From Bacteroidia bacterium (GTDB lineage: Bacteria; Bacteroidota; Bacteroidia; Flavobacteriales; Flavobacteriaceae): DNA of 44,921 nucleotides. The notes beneath the pieces are model-generated. The model searched no databases. It had not been told where the DNA came from and worked only from the letters and a program-made list of their open reading frames with translations. Made by a program: the position numbers and the translations under genes. Shown here in pieces: positions 16,990 through 26,612 of the stretch (positions are counted from its first letter, which is position 1; each line of letters begins with the position of its first letter). The stretch lies in contig JAUIBP010000017.1 of NCBI GenBank assembly GCA_030427735.1, forward strand, positions 1 to 44,921, given 5' to 3'.

Positions 16990-17026
16990 GTTCCCTAATC
17001 TCTTTTTATTTTGAGTTCATTATAAA

Positions 17027-17065
17027 AACAAAAAAACGGCCTACATCTGTAAGCCGTTTTTTTAT
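17027..17065. terminator. Bidirectional terminator between hutF and gldN
   Basis: An AAAACGGC / GCCGTTTT stem extended by TACA / TGTA (one internal mismatch), with A-rich left and T-rich right flanks, serves both the plus-strand hut operon and the minus-strand gld operon. Confidence 0.8.
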
Positions 17066-17084
17066 TTTATAGATTATATACGTC

Positions 17085-17975
17085 TTAGTAAGACCACATA
17101 TCTAACTCGAAATTTCTAATATTTTCTTTAATTCTATCAGATTCTAACAACTGCATTAAAGCGTTATCTTCTATATACTCGGTAACTTCTCTATCTCCAT
17201 AAACATTTTCTTCTTTAAAAATGTAACCGTTAAAACGTCTGGAGTTTAAGATGTGGTCGAAAGAAAATGGCACTGCACTATTGTCGTTATTAAACGCTTT
17301 TGCATCGTGCAACACTTGTCTTGCATCTGGATAGAATACCCAAAATAAAGGAATTAATTCTTTAACATCGGTATCTATAAAGTTTACGTCTGGGGCCACT
17401 GGTGCTATCGCTAATAAACGATATTTTAACTCAGACTGACGCTTATCGAAATACCAAAGTCCTTTAATCCAATATTCTGTAATGTCGTAAGCAGAAATTT
17501 CGCGTCTTCTAATGTACTGCGGATCTACAACACCTTCGGCGTTAAACTGCTCGAATCCGATGTCTGTAGTATCTACTAAAACTAATGCATCTTTAATATC
17601 AGATAATGTTCTTTTAGTAGTAAAGTAAGAATCGTCGTAAATATTCTTGATTTTGTCTTGCTTTATACTTTTTAAAAGCACATCGTATAACGATCTTCTG
17701 TTGCTTCCAATATTATTGGTATCTACAGGATAATAAAGCGGGAAATTAACACGCTCGTCTAGCACAATTTTCTCCCATACCATTTTAGAAAACATCAGGT
17801 CTCGATCGTCTACATAACCATACTCTAATGGTTTATCGTTATCCATTGCCTTTTGGGCATCTGTTCGTAAACCAATTTCTTCTGGACTTTTAGCATTTAA
17901 AATATTTGCTTGAGCGAACGATGCCGAAGCGACCAAAATGCTACATAGGGTTAATAAAAAACTTTTATAATTCAT
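17085..17975 (-). CDS. gldN: GldN, type IX secretion / gliding motility ring protein
   Basis: 296 residues with a signal peptide (about residues 1-21, ending SFAQA). GldN (PorN in Porphyromonas) is periplasmic and forms the outer-membrane-associated ring with lipoprotein GldK. Diagnostic stretches include YGYVDDRDLMFSKMVWEKIVLDERVNFP, YDITEYWIKGLWYFDKRQSE and ELIPLFWVFYPDARQVLH. Last gene of gldK-L-M-N; 49 bp separate it from gldM. No second paralog (gldO) lies downstream. Confidence 0.95.
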   Translation of the reverse strand: MNYKSFLLTLCSILVASASFAQANILNAKSPEEIGLRTDAQKAMDNDKPLEYGYVDDRDLMFSKMVWEKIVLDERVNFPLYYPVDTNNIGSNRRSLYDVLLKSIKQDKIKNIYDDSYFTTKRTLSDIKDALVLVDTTDIGFEQFNAEGVVDPQYIRRREISAYDITEYWIKGLWYFDKRQSELKYRLLAIAPVAPDVNFIDTDVKELIPLFWVFYPDARQVLHDAKAFNNDNSAVPFSFDHILNSRRFNGYIFKEENVYGDREVTEYIEDNALMQLLESDRIKENIRNFELDMWSY

Positions 17976-18024
17976 TTGTTTAAAAATTTTAATTATTGCG
18001 CTAATATCTCTTTAGATACGCTTT

Positions 18025-19587
18025 TTAGTTTGATAATTCAATTAAAACTGGAGATACTTTCTTCAATTTGTAAGATGAATTATTACTAATTTGAGCTTTA
18101 ATATCGAAAATAGTTACAGCATCACCACGTTTTGCTTTACGCAAAGCAGATTTAGCTCTATCGTTAAGTTTTGTTCCTCCAACAGAAATTGTTGGCTGTC
18201 CTGGTATTTTAATTTTGAACGATGTTACTGTTAAAGGTAAATCGAAATCGAAATCGTCTAATTTAGCACCAATAGTAGCAATCTCTAAGCTGTTACGTTG
18301 CATAGAAACGTTACCGTCTTCGCCACGAATAGTACCTGTAGGACTAGGGATATCTTTAATTCTGAATGTTGCTCTGTCGCTTACTTTACCACCATCTGGT
18401 AATGTACCGCTAACATTAATAGTTACCTCACGACCTTGACCTGGGTTCATAACATATTTACCAACACCTGATGCTTTGCTTAACCCTGGTGCACTTGCAG
18501 AAACTTTATTGTCTGCAATACCAGCGAAAGAAATTGTCATTGGGTTAGCAACACCACGATAAACTACATTCATTTTATCTGCAGAAATTGTAGCTGAGTT
18601 AGGTTTAGATACTGTTGCAAAAGTAGATTTTACAGGTACCTCTATTTGCTCTCCATCTTGTTCGAAAACTAATTTACCTTCAATAGTGTGTTCTCCTGGA
18701 GATCCAGTGCTAAAGTTTAATTTAACTTTACCATCTTCTACAGTATAATCCTTATCGGTTAACGCTCTACCATCTAATGTTAATTCTACCTTGTTTGGTT
18801 TTGTAGAACCATCTTTACGACCTAATACAATGTTACCATCGAAAGTTTCGCCGTTAAAGTAAGCCGATTTAGAAGTTTCTAATAACGTTGTATAGTTAGT
18901 CATAGACGCTTCTGCAGCTAATTGACCTGCTAACATTCTGTTTAAAATTTCAGAATCTGTTGTTTTAACATCGGCTTGTAACTGAGTGATTTTTGTTAAT
19001 GATGCTACTAAAGGAAATCCTTTATAGTGGTAGCTCAACCAATCTACTTCATTACCATCTCTGTTTTCTACAGGGGTTGTGTTAAAAGTTTCTTCTACAT
19101 CTTCTGCTAAAGGTGCTAATTTAGGATCTGTTTTTAAAATAGCAGACACACCGTCTCTAAACGTTGCAATTTGCTTTAAAAACTCTTCGCCTTCTGGCTT
19201 ATAATTATCACCAATAAAAAAGTAATTGTCCAAGAAATCACCTTTATCCATAGTTTCGTAATCCTTAGGATTTTCGGTTTTAGCTAACATTTTAGATTTT
19301 AAGTCTTCTAAATAACTGTTAAAATCGTGAGCTAAAGTATTTACTTGGTCTGCCTTAAGTTTAAGTGGTTTAAACTTTTCTGGTTGCTCTTCTGCTTTCA
19401 ATTCAAGACTGGAAAGTAAAGCGGTATTACGGTCTGTTGCCGCTTGGTTAGATTCAACCAATTTTTCGTTCATCAATCCAAATGCCGAAAGCACTTCTTT
19501 AGACATATTTAAGGCCAACATCGCAATGAAGATTAAATACATCAAGTTAATCATTTTCTGCCTTGCAGATAAATTTCCTCCTGCCAT
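18025..19587 (-). CDS. gldM: GldM, type IX secretion / gliding motor shaft protein
   Basis: 520 residues. One N-terminal transmembrane helix (about residues 12-32, INLMYLIFIAMLALNMS) anchors it in the inner membrane. The long periplasmic part is made of stacked domains that span to the GldKN ring: a helical first domain (residues ~35-220), then beta-sandwich domains beginning at FDGNIVLGRKDGS, continuing through KMNVVYRGVANPMTISFAG and ending with DIKAQISNNSSYKLKKVSP. It partners with GldL as the proton-driven motor. Length and domain plan are typical. Confidence 0.95.
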   Translation of the reverse strand: MAGGNLSARQKMINLMYLIFIAMLALNMSKEVLSAFGLMNEKLVESNQAATDRNTALLSSLELKAEEQPEKFKPLKLKADQVNTLAHDFNSYLEDLKSKMLAKTENPKDYETMDKGDFLDNYFFIGDNYKPEGEEFLKQIATFRDGVSAILKTDPKLAPLAEDVEETFNTTPVENRDGNEVDWLSYHYKGFPLVASLTKITQLQADVKTTDSEILNRMLAGQLAAEASMTNYTTLLETSKSAYFNGETFDGNIVLGRKDGSTKPNKVELTLDGRALTDKDYTVEDGKVKLNFSTGSPGEHTIEGKLVFEQDGEQIEVPVKSTFATVSKPNSATISADKMNVVYRGVANPMTISFAGIADNKVSASAPGLSKASGVGKYVMNPGQGREVTINVSGTLPDGGKVSDRATFRIKDIPSPTGTIRGEDGNVSMQRNSLEIATIGAKLDDFDFDLPLTVTSFKIKIPGQPTISVGGTKLNDRAKSALRKAKRGDAVTIFDIKAQISNNSSYKLKKVSPVLIELSN

Positions 19588-19638
19588 TTCTAATTAGGTT
19601 TTAAGTTAATAATTTCTAGAACTTGATATTCTAATTAG

Positions 19639-20286
19639 TTATTTTTTGTTCATTGCAGAAAGCATACCTCCATAAACACCATTTAATGATGATAAGTTAG
19701 ACGCTAAAGATTGCATTTGATCTTTTAATTTTTGTGCATTCTCTACAGACTCTTGGTTGATTGTTGCTTGACGACTTACACTTTCTAATTGTACTTTGTA
19801 TAAGCTGTTTAACGACTCCATTTGAGAGGCTGCTACAGACATTTCTTCGCCATATTTTTTAGTTGCTGCAATAGAATCTACTGTTGGGTTAATACCTTTT
19901 GCTGCACCTTCAAAGTTTTTAATGCTTTGGCCTAAGCTAGCCATTAATTCACCATCAATTTTAGCTTCTTTTAATAAGTTGTCTAATTTTTTAGATAATA
20001 AACCATCAGCATCTTTAGGCTCTTCTTTTTTAGCTCTTGCTGTTTTTTGTCCTCCAGATAATTCTGGGTATACTAAAGACCAATCTAATTCTTCTTCTAC
20101 AGGCTCGAATGCCGATATTGCGAAAATGATTGCTTCTGAAACCAGACCAATAGTTAACATTACGTTACCTGTTAAAGGTCCTAATTCGAAGTGAGTAATT
20201 TTAAATAATGCTCCAATAATTACTACTGATGCTCCAAGGCCATAAGCCATGTTCATGAATCTTTTACTTGCTTTTGATTGTGCCAT
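19639..20286 (-). CDS. gldL: GldL, type IX secretion / gliding motor stator protein
   Basis: 215 residues with two N-terminal transmembrane helices (about residues 15-33 and 40-58). Helix 1 contains Lys29 and helix 2 has Glu51 (LVSEAIIFA). The Flavobacterium johnsoniae counterpart, Glu49, is known as the key ionisable residue for proton-driven rotation. The C-terminal ~120 residues are a cytoplasmic coiled-coil-like region rich in Ser/Gln (MESLNSLYKVQLESVSRQ). Five GldL surround a GldM dimer in homologues. It starts 87 bp after gldK. Confidence 0.95.
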   Translation of the reverse strand: MAQSKASKRFMNMAYGLGASVVIIGALFKITHFELGPLTGNVMLTIGLVSEAIIFAISAFEPVEEELDWSLVYPELSGGQKTARAKKEEPKDADGLLSKKLDNLLKEAKIDGELMASLGQSIKNFEGAAKGINPTVDSIAATKKYGEEMSVAASQMESLNSLYKVQLESVSRQATINQESVENAQKLKDQMQSLASNLSSLNGVYGGMLSAMNKK

Positions 20287-20373
20287 AATTTCTAATTTTA
20301 AGATTTAAGGAATTTCCCTAAATGTGGTTGATTAATTTTAATAATGAATAAAAGGGGTTTTAGTTTAATTTAA

Positions 20374-21741
20374 TTATCGGTTAGAATTACTGGTAATATC
20401 TGTACCCATGTAATCTTGTACGGTTCTAAAGCCTATGTAACTTCTTGCAGAATCTGCGTATTCGTAATCTCTAGAACTTACTTGTAAAAAGTATGCAACA
20501 TCTTTCCAAGATCCGCCACGCACCACTTTACGTTGGTTGCTTGGGTCGTTTACACTTGGATTAATGGTTGATGAATACTCGTAAGATGCTGGATCGTAAG
20601 ACGAATGTACCCATTCGGACACGTTACCTGCCATGTTATATAAGTTATAATCGTTAGGCTCGTAAGACTTTGCCTCTACTGTATACAAAGCTTGGTCTGC
20701 AGCGTAATCACCTCGTAAAGGCTTAAAGTTTGCCATAAAACAACCTCTGTCGTTTTTAGCATAAGGCCCTCCCCAAGGGAATGTAGCAGCTTGTAAACCA
20801 CCGCGAGCAGCATACTCCCACTCAGCTTCAGATGGTAATCTGAATGAGTTTACATACTGTCTCTTCTTATCTTTTTGATACGAATTTTTATATAAGGTTC
20901 TCCACTGGCAGAATGCATTGGCTTGTTTCCAGCTCACACCTACTACAGGATAGTCTCCATAAGCATCGTGCCAAAAATAATCGTTATGCATTGGCTCGTT
21001 GTAAGAATAAGCGAAGTCTCTAATCCAAGCTGTTGTATCTGGATACACTTCTACTTCTTCTTGTACAATAGCATCGCTACGTTTTAGATTTTTATTCTTA
21101 GCTGCCTTTTGAATATCTAAGTAGGTATACTGAAATTTAAACTTCGTAACATCCCAAGTACGCTGCCCGTTGTAAGATTCTTCTAAAGGAATATACATGG
21201 TATCCATTACTTCGGTATAATACTCGTCTGGATACTCTGCAGTATCAAAAACAAGATCTACGTTTTTGTTTAATTTTCTGCCTTCGTATCCTGTTGGGCC
21301 AAGACCACTATAGTTATCCAACATATACTTTTCGTAAACGGTCATACTTGCGGTATCTGCATCTGTAAATGCATACTCACCTATACCACCATCTTCTGGG
21401 GTTTTACCAACCTCGTCGGCCAAGATTGCCAAACGGGTTCTGATAATAGAATCGCGAACCCAATTTACAAATTGACGGTATTCGCTATTGGTAATTTCGG
21501 TTTCGTCCATATAAAATGCACGCACCGTTACTGTTTTTGATGGCGCATCCTGAATGGCTGCTACATCATCATCGGCTTTACCCATTATAAACGATCCGCC
21601 AGGAACTAGTGTCATTCCATAAGGCTTTTCTGGGTGCCATCTCTTTCCTTGTACTCCAACCAATTCTCCCCTATCTCCGGAGCCACAACTGGTTAATACT
21701 GCTAAAACAACTGTTAATAAAACAAACTTTTTCATATCCAT
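20374..21741 (-). CDS. gldK: GldK, type IX secretion lipoprotein with FGE-sulfatase fold
   Basis: 455 residues. The signal peptide ends in lipobox VLTSC (Cys at about residue 19); ATG codons at 21741 and 21735 are both possible starts. The remainder is a formylglycine-generating-enzyme (SUMF1-like) fold: MTLVPGGSFIMG, YMDETEITNSEYRQF, WEYAARGG, YNMAGNVSEWV and RKVVRGGSW. GldK is not catalytic but builds the periplasmic ring under the outer membrane with GldN. First gene of the gld operon; a candidate promoter lies at 21785-21815. Confidence 0.95.
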   Translation of the reverse strand: MDMKKFVLLTVVLAVLTSCGSGDRGELVGVQGKRWHPEKPYGMTLVPGGSFIMGKADDDVAAIQDAPSKTVTVRAFYMDETEITNSEYRQFVNWVRDSIIRTRLAILADEVGKTPEDGGIGEYAFTDADTASMTVYEKYMLDNYSGLGPTGYEGRKLNKNVDLVFDTAEYPDEYYTEVMDTMYIPLEESYNGQRTWDVTKFKFQYTYLDIQKAAKNKNLKRSDAIVQEEVEVYPDTTAWIRDFAYSYNEPMHNDYFWHDAYGDYPVVGVSWKQANAFCQWRTLYKNSYQKDKKRQYVNSFRLPSEAEWEYAARGGLQAATFPWGGPYAKNDRGCFMANFKPLRGDYAADQALYTVEAKSYEPNDYNLYNMAGNVSEWVHSSYDPASYEYSSTINPSVNDPSNQRKVVRGGSWKDVAYFLQVSSRDYEYADSARSYIGFRTVQDYMGTDITSNSNR

Positions 21742-21784
21742 AGAAAACTCGAGGTTATTATTAGTACCTAAATTTTTGTGAGCG

Positions 21785-21815
21785 TAAACATATTTATATA
21801 TTTTCTAAAAAACAA
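21785..21815 (-). promoter_or_regulatory. Candidate gldK promoter
   Basis: On the minus strand, TTG (21815-21813) and TATGTTTA (21792-21785) are about 20 bp apart, close to the TTG / TAnnTTTG Bacteroidetes pattern, with the last base of the -7 box deviating. It lies about 45 bp upstream of the gldK start. Confidence 0.4.
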
Positions 21816-21900
21816 CTTTTTTGAGGAAAATTTACTCATTTCATCGTAAAAAACATGCATTTAATCGATGAACGGTACATTTCGTCTTGTTTTTATGCAT

Positions 21901-23070
21901 TTAAACGCAATTTTTCTGATACGCTTTATACCATCTTTCTGGGATGATATTATTGCAAGCATCTAAATAATCTTGATGCATGCATGGTAATAACGTATGA
22001 CGTTTTAATTTATTATTGATTTCATTCAAAAAAGGAATCTCAATCCACCAGCGTCCAGTTTTGATGCTTTTATAAAAATTGAGTTCTTGGGAGTCTACTA
22101 AGGTAATGAATTTTTGGTAGATATTTTCATCTTTAAAATCGGTATCGTTCACTCTATTATTGTAGCCTTCTATAAAATACCAGATCATTTGAGCTATTAA
22201 TACACAGGTAATTTCGTCGTCTTTAGATGGTTTATACTCAAAAATCCCTAAAGCACTTACTTTATTACTGATCCCCGCATAGCGTGTAATGGCACAAATT
22301 TCTTTACCATCTAAACCATTTGGCGATACTTTTTGATTTAAACTAACTTCGGAAGCTTTCATAGCTCCCAAATCGACACTTACAATGTTGGCATCACGCA
22401 TGGCTGGTTCTACCAAAGTAATATCGTTAGACACCTCGCCTAATCGATACGATTCGAAGTACAACTTCTCCATCAAATCTATTTCTTCTTGAGAATTGAA
22501 ATAGGTTTGATAGCCTATAGTGGCGTAGTTGAATAAATTGTATGGTTCTTCTAAAATAATTTTACCTACAAAACTATCATTCTTCATAGGTTTTGAAGAA
22601 TCCCCTAAATCGAATTTAGAATCGACATTAACAATATTTACCATAGGTATCAGGCTATCGAAAGCACGATACATTGGGTAAGTAAGATCTTGACTACCGC
22701 CTAGGATAATAGGAATAATATTGGCTTTCACCAATTCAGTGACAGTTTCCTTTACAGCAAAATATGTATCCTCTAGAGTTTCGCCTTTTGGTATATCGCC
22801 TAAATCGGCTACTACAGAACTCCAACTACCAGGAAACAATTTGTACAAGGCTTGCCTTACTTCGTTTAGGTTAAACGTTTCGCCAATATAATTAACATCG
22901 TTTCTATTTTCTAAAACACCAATAATTGCAATCGACACTTGGTCGAGCTCGGGAATACCATTTTGTTTGGTGTGAATTTTCAATTTTCTTCCAAAGGCCT
23001 GTGGCGATAATAGTTCTGTATGTGCTAAAACCATATCTGGTACAGGTACCAAGAAGTTAAGGTCTGCCAT
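21901..23070 (-). CDS. Arginase/formimidoylglutamase-fold protein lacking most metal ligands (probable pseudoenzyme)
   Basis: 389 residues of ureohydrolase (arginase/agmatinase) fold, ADIPKG-type N-terminal features included. The Mn-binding motifs are degraded: GGDHS is GGSQD (His to Gln, residues 124-128), DAHxD is VDSKFD (His to Lys, near residues 149-154), and the SxDxDxxDP motif is SVDLGAMKAS (second Asp to Gly at residue 235). Hydrolysis of formimidoylglutamate or arginine is therefore unlikely, although automatic pipelines tend to name such genes formimidoylglutamase. It abuts topA with no gap and lies 160 bp before gldK, suggesting a structural or accessory role near the gld genes; that role is inference. 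Ends with NIIPERWYKAYQ and a ~100-residue C-terminal extension. Confidence 0.8.
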   Translation of the reverse strand: MADLNFLVPVPDMVLAHTELLSPQAFGRKLKIHTKQNGIPELDQVSIAIIGVLENRNDVNYIGETFNLNEVRQALYKLFPGSWSSVVADLGDIPKGETLEDTYFAVKETVTELVKANIIPIILGGSQDLTYPMYRAFDSLIPMVNIVNVDSKFDLGDSSKPMKNDSFVGKIILEEPYNLFNYATIGYQTYFNSQEEIDLMEKLYFESYRLGEVSNDITLVEPAMRDANIVSVDLGAMKASEVSLNQKVSPNGLDGKEICAITRYAGISNKVSALGIFEYKPSKDDEITCVLIAQMIWYFIEGYNNRVNDTDFKDENIYQKFITLVDSQELNFYKSIKTGRWWIEIPFLNEINNKLKRHTLLPCMHQDYLDACNNIIPERWYKAYQKNCV

Positions 23071-25563
23071 TTATTTCTTTTTTGCAGGGGTTTTCTTCTT
23101 TTTTGCAGCAGTTTTTCGTTTTGGCGTTTTAGCTTCAATTAAAGCTTTAGCCTCATCTAAGGTTATTTTAGTAGCATCTACTGTTTTGTCTAATTCTACT
23201 TTAACTTTACCTTTTATTACATTATGTCGTCCCCATCGGGCTTTTTCTACACGAATACCTTCGTCTTCCCAATTATGAACGACTTTATCTATTTCTTTCT
23301 GAATTTTTTCTTCTATTAATGTTACAATATCATCATCGGATAAATTATCCCAATCGTATTTCTTGTTTACATTAATAAACATATTGTTCCATTTTATATA
23401 TGGCCCGAAACGGCCTTTACCTTTTTGTACTGGCAAATCGTTGTACATATATATAGGTGCATCGGCTTTTTGCTTCTCTTTAATAAGTACTATGGCATCT
23501 TGCAATTCCAAATCTAAAGCTTCCACTCCTTTAGGGATTGAAATGTAAGCATCACCAAATTTCACGTAAGGTCCAAAACGGCCATTATTAACCTCGACCG
23601 CCTGCCCTTCAAACTCGCCTAAAGCTTTTGGTAGTTTAAACAAATCTAAAGCCTCCTCGAACGTTATGGTGTTTAACTGTTGCTCTGGCGATAAACTTGC
23701 AAACTGCTTGTCTTCATCGTCTGCTGCACCAATTTGTGCCATCGGACCAAATTTACCTAAACGTACACTCACGGGACGTCCTGATTTAGGATCTGTTCCT
23801 AAAATACGCTCTCCAGATTCGCGATCGGCATTCTCCTGAACATCTTTTACATGTGGATGAAAATCTTTATAAAAATTCTTCATCATTTTAGTCCAGTCTT
23901 CTTTACCTTCAGCAATATCATCAAAATTCTCTTCTACTTTAGCCGTAAAATTGTAATCTAAAATGCTTTCAAAATGATTCACCAAAAAATCGGTAACAAT
24001 CATACCAATATCGGTCGGTACCAGTTTACCTTTATCTGAGCCTACTTTTTCGGTGAGCAACTTATCTTTTACCTCACCATTTTTTAGAGTTATTTGAGTG
24101 TATTCGCGTTCCTCGCCCTCAATAGTTCCTTTTTCTACGTAATTTCTATTTTGAATGGTAGAAATAGTTGGCGCATAAGTAGACGGACGACCAATACCTA
24201 ACTCTTCTAATTTTTTAACTAAAGAAGCTTCTGTATAACGATATGGCGGACGCGTGTAACGTTGTGTCGCAGTAATGAAACTATTCAACAAAGTCTCGTT
24301 AACTTTCATTGCGGGCAACATACCATCCTGCTCGGAATCCTCATCGTCTGTACCCTCTAGATACACTTTTAAAAAGCCTTCGAAAGTAATTACCTCTCCG
24401 TTAGCTGTAAACAATTCGCTATGGGTTGAAGCCGAAATTTTAACATTAGTGCGCTCTAACTCTGCTTCGCTCATTTGCGAGGCTATGGCTCGCTTCCATA
24501 TTAATTCGTATAATCGTGCTTGATCGCGATCGATATCTACAGAATGTAAAGCAAAATCTGTTGGTCGAATAGCTTCGTGTGCCTCTTGTGCTCCCTTAGC
24601 TTTTCCAGTATAATTTCTTGGCTTAGAAAATTTCTTACCATATGCATTTTCAATCTCTGCCTGAGCTCCTTTTCGAGCTTCGTCCGATAAATTCACACTA
24701 TCGGTTCTCATATAAGTAATAAGACCCGCTTCGTATAAACGTTGAGCTAAGGTCATGGTTTTACTTACCGAAAAATATAATTTACGAGCAGCCTCTTGCT
24801 GTAAAGTAGACGTGGTAAATGGTGCCGCAGGCGATTTTTTTGCTGGCTTTTTCTCTAAATCGGCAACTTTAAAACTTGCTGAAGCATTAGACTCCAAAAA
24901 GGCAAATGCCTCTTCTTTAGTTGCAAACGTTTTTGGTAGTTTAGCTTTAAAAGTCTGACCAGATTCGTTGGAAAATTCAGCATCTATTCGGTAAGAGGCC
25001 TCTGGAGTAAACGCTTGAATTTCGCGTTCGCGCTCCACAATTAATCGCACAGAAACCGACTGTACTCGTCCTGCAGACAAACCGCCTTTAACCTTACGCC
25101 ACAATACAGGCGAAAGTTCGTAACCTACAATACGATCTAATACGCGGCGAGCTTGCTGCGCATCGACTAAATGATAATCGATTCCTCTAGGGTTTTCGAT
25201 AGCCTTTTGTATGGCCGATTTAGTAATTTCGTGAAAAACAATACGTTTTGTTTTAGCCTTATCTAACTTTAGGGTCTCGGCTAAATGCCAAGCAATAGCC
25301 TCTCCTTCGCGATCCTCATCACTTGCTAACCAAACCGTTTCAGCTTTTTTAGAAAGGTCTTTCAATTTCTTTACAACGGCCTTTTTATCGCTTGAAACTT
25401 GATATTTCGGACTAAAATCGCCATCTACATCTACCCCTAATTCTTTAGAAGGCAAATCGGCAATATGCCCAAAACTAGATTCTACTTTATAATCTTTACC
25501 TAAAAATTTTTCGATCGTCTTGGCCTTTGCAGGAGACTCCACTATTACTAAATTCTTCGCCAT
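23071..25563 (-). CDS. topA: DNA topoisomerase I
   Basis: About 830 residues from ATG 25563 (MAKNLVIVES); eleven extra codons upstream from 25596 are not needed. It relaxes negative supercoils by nicking one strand. The Toprim domain has VIVESPAKAKTIEKFLG and DEDREGEAIAWHL (metal acidic residues). The catalytic Tyr is at about residue 284 in ITYMRTDSVNLS. Typical repeats follow: RPSTYAPTI in the core, then topo C-terminal repeat modules beginning KSGRPVSVRLGKFGP, GRFGPYVKFGD and KGRFGPYIKWNN. It ends in a lysine-rich tail (AAKKKKTPAKKK) that can bind DNA. No zinc-finger cysteines, as usual in this group. Confidence 0.95.
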   Translation of the reverse strand: MAKNLVIVESPAKAKTIEKFLGKDYKVESSFGHIADLPSKELGVDVDGDFSPKYQVSSDKKAVVKKLKDLSKKAETVWLASDEDREGEAIAWHLAETLKLDKAKTKRIVFHEITKSAIQKAIENPRGIDYHLVDAQQARRVLDRIVGYELSPVLWRKVKGGLSAGRVQSVSVRLIVEREREIQAFTPEASYRIDAEFSNESGQTFKAKLPKTFATKEEAFAFLESNASASFKVADLEKKPAKKSPAAPFTTSTLQQEAARKLYFSVSKTMTLAQRLYEAGLITYMRTDSVNLSDEARKGAQAEIENAYGKKFSKPRNYTGKAKGAQEAHEAIRPTDFALHSVDIDRDQARLYELIWKRAIASQMSEAELERTNVKISASTHSELFTANGEVITFEGFLKVYLEGTDDEDSEQDGMLPAMKVNETLLNSFITATQRYTRPPYRYTEASLVKKLEELGIGRPSTYAPTISTIQNRNYVEKGTIEGEEREYTQITLKNGEVKDKLLTEKVGSDKGKLVPTDIGMIVTDFLVNHFESILDYNFTAKVEENFDDIAEGKEDWTKMMKNFYKDFHPHVKDVQENADRESGERILGTDPKSGRPVSVRLGKFGPMAQIGAADDEDKQFASLSPEQQLNTITFEEALDLFKLPKALGEFEGQAVEVNNGRFGPYVKFGDAYISIPKGVEALDLELQDAIVLIKEKQKADAPIYMYNDLPVQKGKGRFGPYIKWNNMFINVNKKYDWDNLSDDDIVTLIEEKIQKEIDKVVHNWEDEGIRVEKARWGRHNVIKGKVKVELDKTVDATKITLDEAKALIEAKTPKRKTAAKKKKTPAKKK

Positions 25564-25704
25564 TTTTATTTTTTTGGTGCTACAAATGTAAATCAAAAAA
25601 AATACATCATCCTAATTTTATACGCTTTCCGCACGATAATCTGCAAATAATAACTGCTTATTTACCAATTATTATCCTAAAAACAACACTGCGTTTTAAA
25701 GATT

Positions 25705-26466
25705 TTAAAGCTCTAATTCTTTAATATCATTTACACTTTCTTCATCGTTAAAACCGACAACGTGCTTATAAATAAAATAAATAGGTAAGTAAGAAAACGA
25801 ACTTGTTAAGAACACACCCACAAAACACATTAATAAACCTACTATTTGAGCCAACACCCCGCAAACTAGAATAAGCCCAAAGGTTATCAACCATTTTTTA
25901 TTACCAATTTTAAAGCTGGTTTTCACAATGTCTGACACCGTCATTTCTGGATTGAATGCAAAAACAACCACAAAAAATGATACTGGTACAATAGCATAAA
26001 TAAGAGGTAATACACATAGCATTGTACATAAAACTGAAATAATCACCGTAACCAACGCCAACGTAATCAACTTTAGCAAATAAGGCTTCTTAAAGTAATA
26101 GAAATAATCGTCTTTAGTGTTTTCATTCAAATCTTTCTGCTTACAAATTCTGTAAAATGCAGCTTGCATTGCTAAACTTATGGCTGCAGCAAAAATCATA
26201 AACACTATAAAAACAAGAACAAATGGAATAAGTAAAATAGGGTTACTATCTATACTATTTTTAAAGGCATCGGGATCTATAATGTCTACCGCTATTAATG
26301 GCGTATAAATTATAAAGTAAAAAGGGAGCATTAAAGCCAAGGTAAGCACCAAGGTAATCAAGCCTTGCAACCATACTTTTTTAAAGAGCTCTATACAATT
26401 ACTAAAAATTGTTCCAAAATCTAATTCTGGAGCTTGCGCGATTTTTTGTTCTATTTTGGTATTCAT
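25705..26466 (-). CDS. Integral membrane protein of unknown function
   Basis: 253 residues with about six hydrophobic segments (near residues 30-55, 75-105, 140-165, 170-190, 200-235). An N-terminal cytoplasmic amphipathic stretch reads DFGTIFSNCIELFKKVW. Similar Flavobacteriaceae proteins are often given names such as beta-carotene monooxygenase-like without support. I do not assign a function. It is minus-strand, divergent from miaB with a 146-bp gap, and 140 bp upstream of topA. Confidence 0.6.
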   Translation of the reverse strand: MNTKIEQKIAQAPELDFGTIFSNCIELFKKVWLQGLITLVLTLALMLPFYFIIYTPLIAVDIIDPDAFKNSIDSNPILLIPFVLVFIVFMIFAAAISLAMQAAFYRICKQKDLNENTKDDYFYYFKKPYLLKLITLALVTVIISVLCTMLCVLPLIYAIVPVSFFVVVFAFNPEMTVSDIVKTSFKIGNKKWLITFGLILVCGVLAQIVGLLMCFVGVFLTSSFSYLPIYFIYKHVVGFNDEESVNDIKELEL

Positions 26467-26531
26467 AATAAGGTTAGGTTTAGTTGGCTGTAAAAAAAGT
26501 ACTTTTTAACAAAAAAACAAGAAATTTTAAA

Positions 26532-26572
26532 CTGACACTTTGTCACTAAACTTAATTTTAATTGTATCTTTG
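26532..26572 (+). promoter_or_regulatory. miaB promoter with palindromic operator
   Basis: TTTG (26539-26542) and TATCTTTG (26565-26572) are 22 bp apart, a classic TTTG/TAnnTTTG promoter. CTGACACTTTGTCACT (26532-26547) is palindromic (TGACA-CTT-TGTCA) and covers the -33 box. The same 16 bp (13 of 16 identical) sits over the -33 box of groES. Confidence 0.75.
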
Positions 26573-26612
26573 CACACTTATTGACTGATACCTATTTTTT
26601 TCGGGGATAATT

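Noticed and set aside
21901-23070. Formimidoylglutamase acting with hutG/hutF
   Set aside because: Metal ligands are lost, the gene is on the opposite strand in the gld/topA run, and hutF-hutG already bypass that enzyme.
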